Source: Galbitalea sp036271875 | Lineage (GTDB): Bacteria; Actinomycetota; Actinomycetes; Actinomycetales; Microbacteriaceae | Length of the DNA stretch: 64,000 nt | Reading direction: 5' to 3' | Assembly (NCBI GenBank): GCA_036271875.1 | Contig: DATAZU010000026.1 | Span: 28,784 to 92,783 of the forward strand | Shown here: positions 8,592 through 17,277 of the stretch, one piece after another | Numbering within the stretch: the first letter of the stretch is position 1 | How the letters are laid out: each line of letters begins with the position of its first letter | Translations under genes and position numbers: made by a program | Notes under the pieces: generated by a model | Told to the model about the DNA's origin: nothing | The model's input: only the letters and a program-made list of their open reading frames with translations | Database searches by the model: none

Positions 8592-8650
8592 GTGAGGGGC
8601 GGCAAATCGCCCTTCCGGAGCCAGTTTTAGGGCGATTCGCCGCCCCTCAC
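8592..8650. repeat. Long inverted repeat, 21-bp arms
   Basis: The arms at 8592-8612 and 8630-8650 are reverse complements with one mismatch, enclosing a 17-bp loop. The element ends about 20 bp before the start codon of the next gene. It may be a second terminator, a leader hairpin or a dispersed palindromic element. Confidence 0.75.
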
Positions 8651-8671
8651 AGAAGAGCTCACAGGACGAGA

Positions 8672-9589
8672 ATGGATGCGATGACTCTCCTAGTTGCACT
8701 GCCAGACGAAGACATGCTCGCGCGCCTATCGCCGCAGATCCCGGACGGCGTCGATCTTGTGGTCTGGCGCGCTGGAGACAAAGCGCTCGATCGAATGATC
8801 GATCTGCTGGTCATGCCGTATGCCGTTCGCTACGACGCGCTGGTCCAGATGGCAGGACTCGTTCGTCATGCACAGGGACAGTCTCTCGGCTACGACGGTG
8901 CCGACAAATTTCTTCCCGCGGACATGACCCTGAGCAATTCAATCGGGGTGCACGAGGGGCCAACAGCCGAGATGGCTATGACGCTCATCCTCGCGAGCCA
9001 GCGTGGCTGGCCGACCGTTGGTCGCAATCAGGCGGAAGAAAAGTGGGAACGCGCGTGGTATCCGGGGCTCATCGGGTCGCGAGTGCTGCTTCTCGGAGTC
9101 GGCGGCATCGGAAGTGAATTCATCAAGCGCATCGCACCGTTCGACGTGAAACTTACCAAGGTTGCTCGCACCGCACGCGACGATGTGCACGCGACATCCG
9201 AGCTGTCGCAGTTGCTGCCAAACGCCGACATCGTGGTTATCGCGATTCCGTTCAGCGAAGAGACTCGGGGTCTGGTCAACGGCGCGTTCCTCGACCTGCT
9301 CCCGCGCGGGGCGCTGGTCGTGAATGTCTCTCGCGGTCGGATCATCGACACGGATGCGCTGGTCGAGCGGGTGCGCACCGGCGCCATTCGCTCGGCGCTG
9401 GATGTCGTTGATCCGGAGCCACTCCCGGAGGGGCATCCGCTCTGGTCGCTTCCCGGATCACTGATCAGCCCGCACCACGGCGGACAGGTCTCGAGCATGC
9501 AGTCACGTGTCGACCCGCTGGTGCTCCACCAGATCGAGCGGCTGCTCGCTGGCGAGCGCCCTGACTACGTGGTGCTTCCCGCCCGCTAG
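8672..9589 (+). CDS. D-isomer-specific 2-hydroxyacid dehydrogenase
   Basis: 305 residues; ATG preceded by AGGACGAGA. The NAD-binding Rossmann motif GVGGIGSEF lies mid-protein. The catalytic triad of the family is visible: R in NVSRGRIID, E in DPEPLPEGHPLW and H in ISPHHGG. Members reduce 2-ketoacids or oxidise D-2-hydroxyacids using NAD(P)H; substrates range from glyoxylate and phenylpyruvate to phosphoglycerate, and this one cannot be assigned. It follows lldD but is separated by two hairpins, so it is probably expressed separately. Its end overlaps the end of the convergent SGNH gene by 4 bp. Confidence 0.88.
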   Translation: MDAMTLLVALPDEDMLARLSPQIPDGVDLVVWRAGDKALDRMIDLLVMPYAVRYDALVQMAGLVRHAQGQSLGYDGADKFLPADMTLSNSIGVHEGPTAEMAMTLILASQRGWPTVGRNQAEEKWERAWYPGLIGSRVLLLGVGGIGSEFIKRIAPFDVKLTKVARTARDDVHATSELSQLLPNADIVVIAIPFSEETRGLVNGAFLDLLPRGALVVNVSRGRIIDTDALVERVRTGAIRSALDVVDPEPLPEGHPLWSLPGSLISPHHGGQVSSMQSRVDPLVLHQIERLLAGERPDYVVLPAR

Positions 9590-10173
9590 AACCCAGCGAC
9601 TTCGAGCCAGGCGTCCGCGATGATCCGGTGTCCGAGCGCGGTGGGATGCACGCCATCCTGCGCCAGTGCCGCCGCACCGTGATCCTCGGCCGTGGCAGTG
9701 AGCAGGGACTGCAACGGGACGAACCCATACGCGAACTCGGCTGCGAGTCGAGCAACGACCACACGCTTTTCATCGAGGTCCTCGTGCCAGCGCTCTTGCT
9801 CCTCGTTCACGGGAAGCACGAACGGCTCGACGAGTAAAACGCGCGATGCGCCCCCGACGTTCGCGAGGCACGCGCGGTAGTTGTCCTCAAAGGTCGCCGC
9901 ACTCGTCGGGTCGTTCTCGTCATAGCGACGCCAGGTGTCGTTGACTCCGACGTAGATGCTGAGCAATTCCGGATGCTGCTCAACGACGTCGATGTTCCAG
10001 CGGTCCCGCAGGTCGATCGCCCGATTTCCCGAGATGCCGGCATTGATCACCCGGCGCGCGGGTAGAGCTTCGGCAACGAGACGGACGTATCCGTCGCCGA
10101 GATAGTCTGGCGCGTCATCGCGGCGCCCGCAATCGGTGATGCTGTCACCAATGAATACGATCGGTCCGGTCAC
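9586..10173 (-). CDS. SGNH/GDSL-family hydrolase
   Basis: 195 residues. Block I has the nucleophile serine in FIGDSITDCG (residues 7-16), block III has GVND, and block V has DGVHPTALGH with the catalytic Asp/His pair. No signal peptide is seen, so it acts in the cytoplasm as an esterase or lipase/acyl hydrolase of unknown substrate. The GTG start has no Shine-Dalgarno site; instead TAGGCT lies 6 nt upstream, indicating a leaderless mRNA. Confidence 0.85.
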   Translation of the reverse strand: MTGPIVFIGDSITDCGRRDDAPDYLGDGYVRLVAEALPARRVINAGISGNRAIDLRDRWNIDVVEQHPELLSIYVGVNDTWRRYDENDPTSAATFEDNYRACLANVGGASRVLLVEPFVLPVNEEQERWHEDLDEKRVVVARLAAEFAYGFVPLQSLLTATAEDHGAAALAQDGVHPTALGHRIIADAWLEVAGF

Positions 10174-10179
10174 GGTGTC

Positions 10180-10185
10180 AGCCTA
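10180..10185 (-). promoter_or_regulatory. -10 element of a leaderless promoter (SGNH hydrolase)
   Basis: TAGGCT on the minus strand, 6 nt before the GTG at 10173, with no ribosome site between. Confidence 0.5.
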
Positions 10186-10196
10186 AAGCCAATCCC

Positions 10197-10262
10197 GTTT
10201 GCCCCCGTCTGGAGCGTTTGCGCCCGTACAAACGGAGGCAAACGCTCCAGACGGGGGCAAAC
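10197..10262. repeat. Palindromic repeat element, family A copy 1
   Basis: Perfect 25-bp arms (10197-10221 and 10238-10262) enclose a 16-bp loop. A diverged copy lies at 26211-26276 in the opposite orientation with paired compensatory changes. The element fills the gap between two minus-strand genes and contains no gene. Confidence 0.9.
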
Positions 10263-10272
10263 ACGGGAAGGG

Positions 10273-11379
10273 TCAACCGAGGAGGTTCGTTGCGACAGTA
10301 TTGTGCACGGACTCGGTGTCGCTCGGGTGGTAGATCCCGGCGAGGACATCGCGCTGCAGCCGGGCGAGTTCGCTCGCCGTGCGGTATCCCCCACCACCGG
10401 CGAGGCGTGCCGACTGATCGACGACGTAGCGCGCCGATTCGGTCGCACGGTGCTTCACGCCGGTCAACTTGCGGAACCACAGCGGCCCGTGGTTCACCAG
10501 GTCATCGACATCCGCCGCAAGCACCTCGATCTGCGGGGCGAGCGCGTCCAGCGCGAGTGCCGCATCCGCTGCACGCCAGCGCATGTCTGGGTCCTGCGAA
10601 TAGAACGCGCCACCGTTCTTCAGCGACGTGCGCCTGCCCAGTGCCTCGACGCCGAGCTCCAGCCCGCGATCGGCGATGCCGGCATACACGGACGCGATGA
10701 GTAGCAGGAAGCCCGCGAAGATCCCGAAGATGAATGGATCGGCGCTCGGTCCGACCGGCAGGATGCGCGCGATGCGATCCGCGGGGACGACCACGCCCTC
10801 CAGGACGGTCGTGTGACTTTGCGTGGCGCGCATGCCGAGCGTGTCCCAGTCATCGAGCGACTTCCAGCCCGGAGTTTCGCGGGTGATAAAGCCGTGCACA
10901 AGCTTCGGGTTCGCGGGCTCGGAGTCGTCGCGGCCGAAGATTCCCAGTCGGGTCCATGCGGGCGCGAGCGAGGTGAAGATCTTGGTGCCGGTGAACGAGT
11001 ACGAACCGTCGTCTCGCGGCACTGCCTTCGTCATGGAATCGAACAGCACGAGGTCATTTCCGGCCTCGCTGTTGCCGAAGGCGAACAGTTCGCCCGCCGC
11101 CGCATCCTTCAGCACCCAATCGAGAGATGGATCGCCGCGCTCGGAAAGCACGCGTGCAACCCCGGTCCAAACCAGGTGCATGTTAATGCCAAGGGCGGTG
11201 GCCGGCGCGTATGAGGCCAGCAGTCGCTGGTCCCGAGTGGTCTCGAGAAGCGATCGCGAGGCGAGGTAGCCGGCGGCCTTCAGTTCCTCGAGGTCCTCCG
11301 TGAAGAACGCGTTGTCCCGGTCGTATCCTGCGGCCCGGGAACGAATCCGCTCGAGCAACTCCTGCGTCAGTACGGTCAC
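10273..11379 (-). CDS. Acyl-CoA dehydrogenase-family protein
   Basis: A 368-residue protein of the acyl-CoA dehydrogenase fold. It has the N-terminal helical domain, the middle domain (FGNSEAGNDLVLFDS, TGTKIFTSLAP, then GMRATQSHTTVLEGVVVP) and a C-terminal helical bundle with LAGGGGYRTASELARLQRD. It lacks an obvious catalytic glutamate at the usual position, so it could equally be a flavin-dependent monooxygenase or desulfurisation-type relative. The GTG start is preceded by TAGCGT at 6 nt without a ribosome site, implying a leaderless message. It stands alone between two palindromic elements. Confidence 0.8.
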   Translation of the reverse strand: MTVLTQELLERIRSRAAGYDRDNAFFTEDLEELKAAGYLASRSLLETTRDQRLLASYAPATALGINMHLVWTGVARVLSERGDPSLDWVLKDAAAGELFAFGNSEAGNDLVLFDSMTKAVPRDDGSYSFTGTKIFTSLAPAWTRLGIFGRDDSEPANPKLVHGFITRETPGWKSLDDWDTLGMRATQSHTTVLEGVVVPADRIARILPVGPSADPFIFGIFAGFLLLIASVYAGIADRGLELGVEALGRRTSLKNGGAFYSQDPDMRWRAADAALALDALAPQIEVLAADVDDLVNHGPLWFRKLTGVKHRATESARYVVDQSARLAGGGGYRTASELARLQRDVLAGIYHPSDTESVHNTVATNLLG

Positions 11380-11385
11380 GCTCTA

Positions 11386-11391
11386 ACGCTA
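11386..11391 (-). promoter_or_regulatory. -10 element of a leaderless promoter (acyl-CoA dehydrogenase-like)
   Basis: TAGCGT on the minus strand, 6 nt before the GTG at 11379. Confidence 0.5.
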
Positions 11392-11398
11392 ATCCCTC

Positions 11399-11492
11399 TA
11401 CCTTTTTCAGGAACATCTGTGGCAGATGAGATCTGTGTCGCACGTTGACTCTGCACCCGTCACATCCGTCACAGATGTTCCTGAAAAAGGTA
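11399..11492. repeat. Inverted repeat with perfect 23-bp arms
   Basis: The arms at 11399-11421 and 11470-11492 are exact reverse complements around a 48-bp centre. The arm begins TACCTTTTTCAGGAACATC. In either orientation the transcript could form a long hairpin, but the structure is longer than a typical terminator. It ends 6 bp before the kynureninase stop codon. Confidence 0.85.
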
Positions 11493-11497
11493 TGACG

Positions 11498-12688
11498 TCA
11501 GCGGGCGAGCTCTTCAGCGATACCGCGAACGCCGAACTCGAGTTCGGCGAAGGTCGTGCTGAGCGGTGAGAGACCCAGGCGGATGCCCGACGGTCGACGG
11601 AAGTCCGGCAGCACGCCGCGCGCCCAGAGCCCGGGCATCAGCTCGGCGAAGCGTGGATGATCGAGCGTGATGTGACTGCCGCGCAGGGTCGCATCGCGGG
11701 GCGTCGCGAGCGTGGCCTCCGGAAGGAGAGCGTCCGCGAGCTCGATGGCGAATGAGGTGAGCTCGAGGGACTTCGCGCGAACCGCTGCAAGCCCGACGCT
11801 CTCGATCAGGTCGATCATGTCCTGCATCGCCAGCATCCCGATGATCGGCGGAGTGCCGCTGAGGAATCCCCGGATGCCCGCCGCCGGTTGGTAGCCCTGC
11901 CCCATCTCGAACGGCGTCGCGCTGCCGATCCAGCCCTGGATGGGCTGCCGCAGCTCGCCCTGCACATCTTCGCGCACGTACGCGAAGGCGGGTGCACCGG
12001 GGCCACCGTTCAGATACTTGTATGTGCATCCGACCGCGAGGTCGACATGCCAGGCGTCCAGCTCGACCGGGACGACGCCCACTGAGTGGCAGAGATCGAG
12101 CACGAGAAGTGCTCCCGCTTCGTGTGCGACCGCGGTGATGGCCTCGGCATCAGACAGGTAACCGGACCGATATGCGACGTGACTGAGGATGACAACGGCG
12201 GCTTCCCCGGTGACCGCCGCCGCAACAGCATCCGGCGTTACGGCATCGGCAGCATCGATCCACACCAGGCGCATCCCGAGCTCTGCCGCGATTCCTTCTG
12301 CCACATATCGGTCGGTCGGAAAGTTGTCGCGATCAATGACCAGTTCGCTCCGGCCGGGACGCGCGGCGGCCGCGGCGCGAACCAGCTTGTACAGCAGCAC
12401 TGTCGTAGAGTCGCCAATGGTCAGCTGCCCGCCCGCAGCTCCGAGCGCGACGCGTCCGAGCTGGTCGCCGATTCGCACCGGGAGGTCAAGCCACTCTTCG
12501 TCCCAACCTCGAATCAGTCGATCACCCCACTGCGTTTCGACGAACGTGGCTATGCGCTGGATGGATGTCGACAGCGGTCGGCCGAGCGAGTTCCCGTCCA
12601 GGTACGCGACCACGCCGTCGGATCGCACGAAACGGCTCACGTACGACGCGAGCGGATCCGCGCCATCCAACTGGCCGGCGGTCCTCAT
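11498..12688 (-). CDS. kynU: Kynureninase
   Basis: A 396-residue PLP enzyme that cleaves kynurenine (or 3-hydroxykynurenine) to anthranilate and alanine in tryptophan degradation. Family marks are YLDGNSLGRP at 29-38, D198 in LDLCHSVG, the PLP lysine K224 in TYKYLNGGPGAP, and the GWIGSATPFEM and GIRGFLSGTPP segments. Its start overlaps the LtrA stop by 4 bp, so the two are translated from one message. No tryptophan dioxygenase, formamidase or kynurenine monooxygenase is nearby, so the rest of the pathway would have to be encoded elsewhere. Confidence 0.9.
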   Translation of the reverse strand: MRTAGQLDGADPLASYVSRFVRSDGVVAYLDGNSLGRPLSTSIQRIATFVETQWGDRLIRGWDEEWLDLPVRIGDQLGRVALGAAGGQLTIGDSTTVLLYKLVRAAAAARPGRSELVIDRDNFPTDRYVAEGIAAELGMRLVWIDAADAVTPDAVAAAVTGEAAVVILSHVAYRSGYLSDAEAITAVAHEAGALLVLDLCHSVGVVPVELDAWHVDLAVGCTYKYLNGGPGAPAFAYVREDVQGELRQPIQGWIGSATPFEMGQGYQPAAGIRGFLSGTPPIIGMLAMQDMIDLIESVGLAAVRAKSLELTSFAIELADALLPEATLATPRDATLRGSHITLDHPRFAELMPGLWARGVLPDFRRPSGIRLGLSPLSTTFAELEFGVRGIAEELAR

Positions 12689-13923
12689 TGCGCCAGCCCA
12701 GACTCAGCGGCCTCAACGTCCTGGTGGGTTCGAACCTTGACGACAACCGAAGCCAGCACAGAGAGAACGATCACCACGGCGACCAGCGCGATGTCCACGG
12801 CGAGCCCGAGCGCGAAAACAGCGAGCGGCAGGAGAAGCAGCAGGAGGACCACCGGAAGCACAATCCATGCTCGGATCACGATCCTCGGGACCAGCGGCGC
12901 ATTCGCCGCCCACAGGAACAGCACGTAGATTGCCGTCGGAACAGCGACCGCGTATGCCGCAACCAGCGGGACCACCGTTGGATGCGGTCCGACCGCCCCA
13001 ACCACTACCTCGATGCCGGCACCCAGCGCGGCCAGCCCCGCCAGGATGAAGTAGTGGCCGTAGCCCCAATAGAACGACAGCCGACGGCGGGCTGCGAGCC
13101 CTTCGCCCGCCGGTTCCATGAAATACAACCACCAGAGCCCGAAGATGAGGACCAGTAACGAGATGGCCACGGTGAGCAGCGCCGCCAACTGGTGCGGGCT
13201 GCGCAGCGCCAGCCCGATACCGACCGCGAGCGCGGCAATGGTCTCGCCGAGCAGGATGATCGTGAACAGGCTGTAGCGCTCGGCGATGTGGTGTGGGTGC
13301 CAGGCCAGGTGGCCGCGCCGTTCGGCCCACACCGGACCAAGGCCCTCCAATGCCACCAGAAAGAAGAAGCTGAAGTAGACAGCCCACCATTCGTCCGCGC
13401 GGTCCCCCGGCAGCCACAGACGAGCGACCCAGCCGGCCTGGATAATCGTCACACCGACCGCGTACCGAATCGCGGTCGGCCGGCCGTCGGGGCTCTCGAT
13501 GGCCGCGCGGACCCACTGGCCGACCATTGCGATGCGCATGATGACGTAACCGATAACGATCCCGAGATAGTTGTGCGCCGTAAACGCGGAAGGCACGCCA
13601 GCCGCCAGCACCAGCACGCCAGCCATTTGAACCAGGGTCAATAGGCGGTAGGGAACGTCATCCGTGTCATAGGCGGAGGCGAACCAGGTGAAGTTGATCC
13701 AGGCCCACCACGTGGCGAAGAAGACCATGACGAATGGCAGGACATCCGCGAAACCGTGACCGTGCTCGATCCCGATGGCGAGCTGGTCCGCGATCTGAGC
13801 GACTGCGACGACAAACGTGAGATCGAACAGCAGTTCAAGCGGGCTCGCCGTGCGGTGCTGCTCGTCGATGTCGCGCCCGGTCATCCGTGTTCGTATCCTG
13901 AACCGCGCAACCGGGGATGTCAT
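12685..13923 (-). CDS. ltrA: Low-temperature-requirement A (LtrA) family membrane protein
   Basis: 412 residues with about ten hydrophobic helices. The LtrA signature region is at the N-terminus (ASPLELLFDLTFVVAVAQ, residues 26-43), with FFATWWAWINFTWFASAYDTDD after it and ERYSLFTIILLGETIAA mid-protein. LtrA proteins are integral membrane proteins first linked to cold growth in Listeria; their molecular function is unknown. TAAGCT lies 6 nt before the ATG without a ribosome site, so the ltrA-kynU pair probably has its own leaderless promoter, although it follows the glucosidase gene by only 16 bp. Confidence 0.88.
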   Translation of the reverse strand: MTSPVARFRIRTRMTGRDIDEQHRTASPLELLFDLTFVVAVAQIADQLAIGIEHGHGFADVLPFVMVFFATWWAWINFTWFASAYDTDDVPYRLLTLVQMAGVLVLAAGVPSAFTAHNYLGIVIGYVIMRIAMVGQWVRAAIESPDGRPTAIRYAVGVTIIQAGWVARLWLPGDRADEWWAVYFSFFFLVALEGLGPVWAERRGHLAWHPHHIAERYSLFTIILLGETIAALAVGIGLALRSPHQLAALLTVAISLLVLIFGLWWLYFMEPAGEGLAARRRLSFYWGYGHYFILAGLAALGAGIEVVVGAVGPHPTVVPLVAAYAVAVPTAIYVLFLWAANAPLVPRIVIRAWIVLPVVLLLLLLPLAVFALGLAVDIALVAVVIVLSVLASVVVKVRTHQDVEAAESGLAQ

Positions 13924-13929
13924 GCCACG

Positions 13930-13935
13930 AGCTTA
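13930..13935 (-). promoter_or_regulatory. -10 element of a leaderless promoter (ltrA-kynU)
   Basis: TAAGCT on the minus strand, 6 nt before the ATG at 13923, lying inside the short gap and the end of the glucosidase gene region. Confidence 0.45.
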
Positions 13936-13939
13936 CTTT

Positions 13940-15679
13940 TCAGTCCCGGCGCAAGACCCGAACCTCCCACGGCCGCAGGGGCGTCGAGCTCGTCGCGGAC
14001 GGATAGTTGGCGAGCACACTCGACCAGTCGTCGAGATCAAAGCCGAGGATGGTCGCGGAATCGAGCTCCGCCTCGCCGAGGTTTGCGATCACGAGCAGCA
14101 CCTCGGTATCCAGCCGTCGCTCGAACGCGAACAGCGTCGGATGATCCGGGGCCAGCATCCGGAAATCACCGATCGAGACCACGGGCAGCTTGTGCCGCAG
14201 GCGAATCAGCGCCCGGTAGAACTCGAAGACCGACCCTGCTGCGCCCACCTGCTCCGCGGCATTGATCGTCGAGTGATTGGAATTCACGCCGATCCACGGT
14301 TCGCCGGACGTGAATCCGCCATGGGCGGCCGCCGTCCATTGCATGGGTGTTCGCGCATTGTCTCGACCGATTCTGCGGATGCTCGCTAGTACGGCCTCCG
14401 ACGTTGCGTCCGGCGCTGCCATGGCCTCCGCGACATAGTTGAGAGATTCGATGTCGCGCAGTTCATCCAACCCGTCGAACATCGCGTTTGTCATGCCAAG
14501 CTCTTCGCCCTGAAAGATGTACGGCGTGCCGCGCTGCAGGTGGAGGACGGCCGCGAGAGCCTTCGCGGACTGCAACCAGTACCGCCCGTCGTCCCCGAAG
14601 CGACTCACCGCGCGCGGTTGGTCGTGATTGTTCCAATAGAGGCTGTTCCAGCCTTTCGCGGCGAGGCCACCCTGCCACCGGGCGAACGAGGCCTTGAGCT
14701 CGAGAACGTTCAGCGGTCGTGAGTCGAATTTGCCGCCCGGTCCGTGATCCAACTCAACGTGCTCGAACTGGAAGACCATGTCGAGTTCGGACCGGTTCGG
14801 ATCGGTGAACCGCTGCGCCTGTTCCAGGGTGACGCCCGGCATCTCGCCAACGGTGACGAACTGTCCGGTGCGTCCCGCGAATACGGTCGCGTGCATCTCC
14901 TGCAGGAATTCGTGGATGCGTGGACCGTAACTGTAGAACGGGAAGCCGTCGCCATAGCGGTGGCCCGGCTGCCGGATACCATCTGGAAGGTCCTGCTGCT
15001 TCGAGATCAGATTGATGACATCCATCCGGAAGCCGTCAACTCCTCGGTCAAGCCACCAGTTCATCATCGAGTAGATCGCGGCCCGCACCTCGGGGTTCTC
15101 CCAGTTGAGGTCGGGCTGCTTGCGCGAGAACAGGTGAAGGTAGTACTCGCCCGATGCCTCGTCGAACTGCCAGGCCGATCCCGAGAAGAACGACTCCCAG
15201 TTGTTCGGCTCCGCGCCCTCGGCGCCGCCGCGCATGCCCTCGCGTGGCGGACGCCACCAGTACCAGTCGCGTTTCGGGCTATCTGCGGCGGAGGCCGAGT
15301 CGACAAACCATGGGTGCTCGTCGGACGTATGGTTCACCACGAGGTCCATGATCAGCTTCATGCCGCGCAGGTGAGCCTGGGAAACGAGCTCGTCGAAGTC
15401 ATCGAGAGTACCGAACGCGGGATCAACCGACTGGTAGTCGCTGATGTCGTAGCCGTTGTCATCTGCGGGAGATGCGTACACGGGAGATAGCCAGATCGCG
15501 TCAACCCCGAGGGTAGCCAGATAGTCGAGGTGGGCAACGACACCGGGCAGGTCACCGATGCCATCTCCGTTCGAGTCGGCGAAGCTGCGCGGATAGACCT
15601 GGTAGATCACCGCGCTCTTCCACCACTGCTGCCCGGAGTCGGATTCTGTTCCGGACACCCTCGACGCGAGATCGGTCAC
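13940..15679 (-). CDS. GH13 alpha-glucosidase, probable oligo-1,6-glucosidase
   Basis: A 579-residue cytoplasmic GH13 enzyme. The catalytic residues are D220 (nucleophile, GFRMDVINL), E279 (acid/base, VGEMPGV) and D353 (NNHDQP). The residue after the nucleophile is valine (V221); in this subfamily Val at that place goes with alpha-1,6 specificity and Thr with alpha-1,4. It hydrolyses isomaltose-type oligosaccharides to glucose. It is the last gene of the five-gene sugar operon: its GTG overlaps the GH66 stop as GTGA. Confidence 0.9.
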   Translation of the reverse strand: MTDLASRVSGTESDSGQQWWKSAVIYQVYPRSFADSNGDGIGDLPGVVAHLDYLATLGVDAIWLSPVYASPADDNGYDISDYQSVDPAFGTLDDFDELVSQAHLRGMKLIMDLVVNHTSDEHPWFVDSASAADSPKRDWYWWRPPREGMRGGAEGAEPNNWESFFSGSAWQFDEASGEYYLHLFSRKQPDLNWENPEVRAAIYSMMNWWLDRGVDGFRMDVINLISKQQDLPDGIRQPGHRYGDGFPFYSYGPRIHEFLQEMHATVFAGRTGQFVTVGEMPGVTLEQAQRFTDPNRSELDMVFQFEHVELDHGPGGKFDSRPLNVLELKASFARWQGGLAAKGWNSLYWNNHDQPRAVSRFGDDGRYWLQSAKALAAVLHLQRGTPYIFQGEELGMTNAMFDGLDELRDIESLNYVAEAMAAPDATSEAVLASIRRIGRDNARTPMQWTAAAHGGFTSGEPWIGVNSNHSTINAAEQVGAAGSVFEFYRALIRLRHKLPVVSIGDFRMLAPDHPTLFAFERRLDTEVLLVIANLGEAELDSATILGFDLDDWSSVLANYPSATSSTPLRPWEVRVLRRD

Positions 15680-17277
15680 GATGCCCCACCAGGATCAATG
15701 ACGACGAGTTGCCACACCGACAATTCCGGCAGTACCGCGGTCGCGTGGTCTCCGTCGAGTTCGACGGTTACATCCACGAGTCGGCCAATACCGTCGGGGT
15801 CGGCAACGCGGACCCGCGGCACACCATGACCGACGCGGCGGAACCGCAGCCGCCCTGCTCCCGTGCGACCCGGGGATTTTCGCGGTGCATCCCACAACGC
15901 GTCGTCCTGCCCGAGCAGGTTAATCAAATGGACGACCAGCCGGTCACCGGCAAGGGTTACCCGCCGCCACACCGATCCCGGCACGGCGGCGTCGCTGGTG
16001 GTCGCGGAGTCGAACTCGACGTCGCAGTCGCTGTTGTACGCACCAACGTATGACGACGTCGCATCCACGATGGAAGGTTCGAGCAGCAGCTCGTCGTGCT
16101 CGACCAGAAAGTCGTACCAGCGCTTGAGCAGGCTCGACGTCGATGGTTCGATCACGTGATTGCGAACGTAATATGGGTCAACCAGAATGCGATCGGTCTC
16201 TCCCGCCAGTAGCTGGGTCGCACCGTGGGAGAACAGCGTCGCCATGGTGAAGGATGTCGCCAGGTCGGCTTCCACAGCCGTTGCCGAGTCGTACACGTGC
16301 TGGTACGCCGCGATCACGATCGGCTTGCCGGCTGCAACCGACCTCGCCCGGCTCACGACCGATCCGAGGGATCCGAGCGTGACGGTGGGCTCCCATGGCT
16401 CGATGTACACCGCGTCCAGGGGTGCGCTCGCGGTGGCCCAGGTCGGGAAATCGTTGACGTTATTGAACACGAGGTGAGCCGACGGCAACCTTTCGCGCAC
16501 CGCAGCGATCATGGCCGTGAATGATGTCGCGACGTCAATCGTTTCGCCGTCTGCGCGAGTCGCGCGCTTGGGATAGCCATACTGATCCAGGTGGAATCCG
16601 GAGAAGCCGAGGTCGCTTGCCGCAGCAGACAGTTGACTCGAGAAGCTCTCGAGCCAGTCGGGCGCCGCGGGATCAACGAGAAACAGGAAGTCCTCCAACG
16701 CATAGGGTTCCCCCGTCGCCGTGAGTAGTGCACGATGCTTCCACTCGTCCCACTCGGCAGGACCGACGGCATACACCGCCGCATACCCGACCGCGGACGC
16801 TCCGCTCTCCTTGACCGCCGCGATCAGGTCCCGCACGGTGGCGAGCGAGATCGGCTGGTCGAGCGCGTCGCGATACTCCGCACCCCCGCCGAGCAGGTTC
16901 GCGTGACGATAGGCCCAGTCGTAAAACTGGATGCCATTGAGGTGCAGCCTGCGGATGGTGTCGCTGATCCCGGAGAGATCTCGCCCGGGCGAATAGTCCA
17001 CGACGAATCCGTAGCGAAGGCGAGAGCGGCCGATCTCCGCGACCTCGACGGCCGTCGACAGGATCGCGTCGGAGGTCACGAGCTCGATACCGTAGGTCCC
17101 GACCGGCAGCCAGCCGAGCACGATCGACGACGTTCCATCCCAGACCGCGCGCAGAACCTCGTCGCCGAGGTGCCGAACGACAACTTCGCCTGGGCCAACG
17201 GCCTCGCGCACCTCGAGCACGATGGAGTCGCCCGCCGCGTAGGTCGCCCGCGTCGGCAGGAGTTCTGGGCCGGTCAT
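15676..17277 (-). CDS. GH66 family glycoside hydrolase (dextranase-like), no signal peptide
   Basis: A 533-residue GH66 protein: an N-terminal beta domain (about 1-85), a TIM barrel (about 88-400) and a C-terminal beta domain. The probable nucleophile is D231 in FHLDQYGY and the probable acid/base is E293 in VYIEPWEP. Known GH66 enzymes are dextranases or cycloisomalto-oligosaccharide glucanotransferases cleaving alpha-1,6-glucan, and are secreted. This one begins MTGPELLPTRATYAAGD with no signal peptide and is translationally coupled (ATGA) to an ABC permease, so it probably acts on imported isomalto-oligosaccharides or cyclic forms in the cytoplasm. A frame that runs upstream through the permease gene is rejected. 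Confidence 0.82.
   Translation of the reverse strand: MTGPELLPTRATYAAGDSIVLEVREAVGPGEVVVRHLGDEVLRAVWDGTSSIVLGWLPVGTYGIELVTSDAILSTAVEVAEIGRSRLRYGFVVDYSPGRDLSGISDTIRRLHLNGIQFYDWAYRHANLLGGGAEYRDALDQPISLATVRDLIAAVKESGASAVGYAAVYAVGPAEWDEWKHRALLTATGEPYALEDFLFLVDPAAPDWLESFSSQLSAAASDLGFSGFHLDQYGYPKRATRADGETIDVATSFTAMIAAVRERLPSAHLVFNNVNDFPTWATASAPLDAVYIEPWEPTVTLGSLGSVVSRARSVAAGKPIVIAAYQHVYDSATAVEADLATSFTMATLFSHGATQLLAGETDRILVDPYYVRNHVIEPSTSSLLKRWYDFLVEHDELLLEPSIVDATSSYVGAYNSDCDVEFDSATTSDAAVPGSVWRRVTLAGDRLVVHLINLLGQDDALWDAPRKSPGRTGAGRLRFRRVGHGVPRVRVADPDGIGRLVDVTVELDGDHATAVLPELSVWQLVVIDPGGAS

Noticed and set aside
10197..10262. Palindrome as an integron attC site
   Set aside because: The RYYYAAC and GTTRRRY core sites are absent, arms are perfect rather than bulged, and there is no integrase or cassette array.
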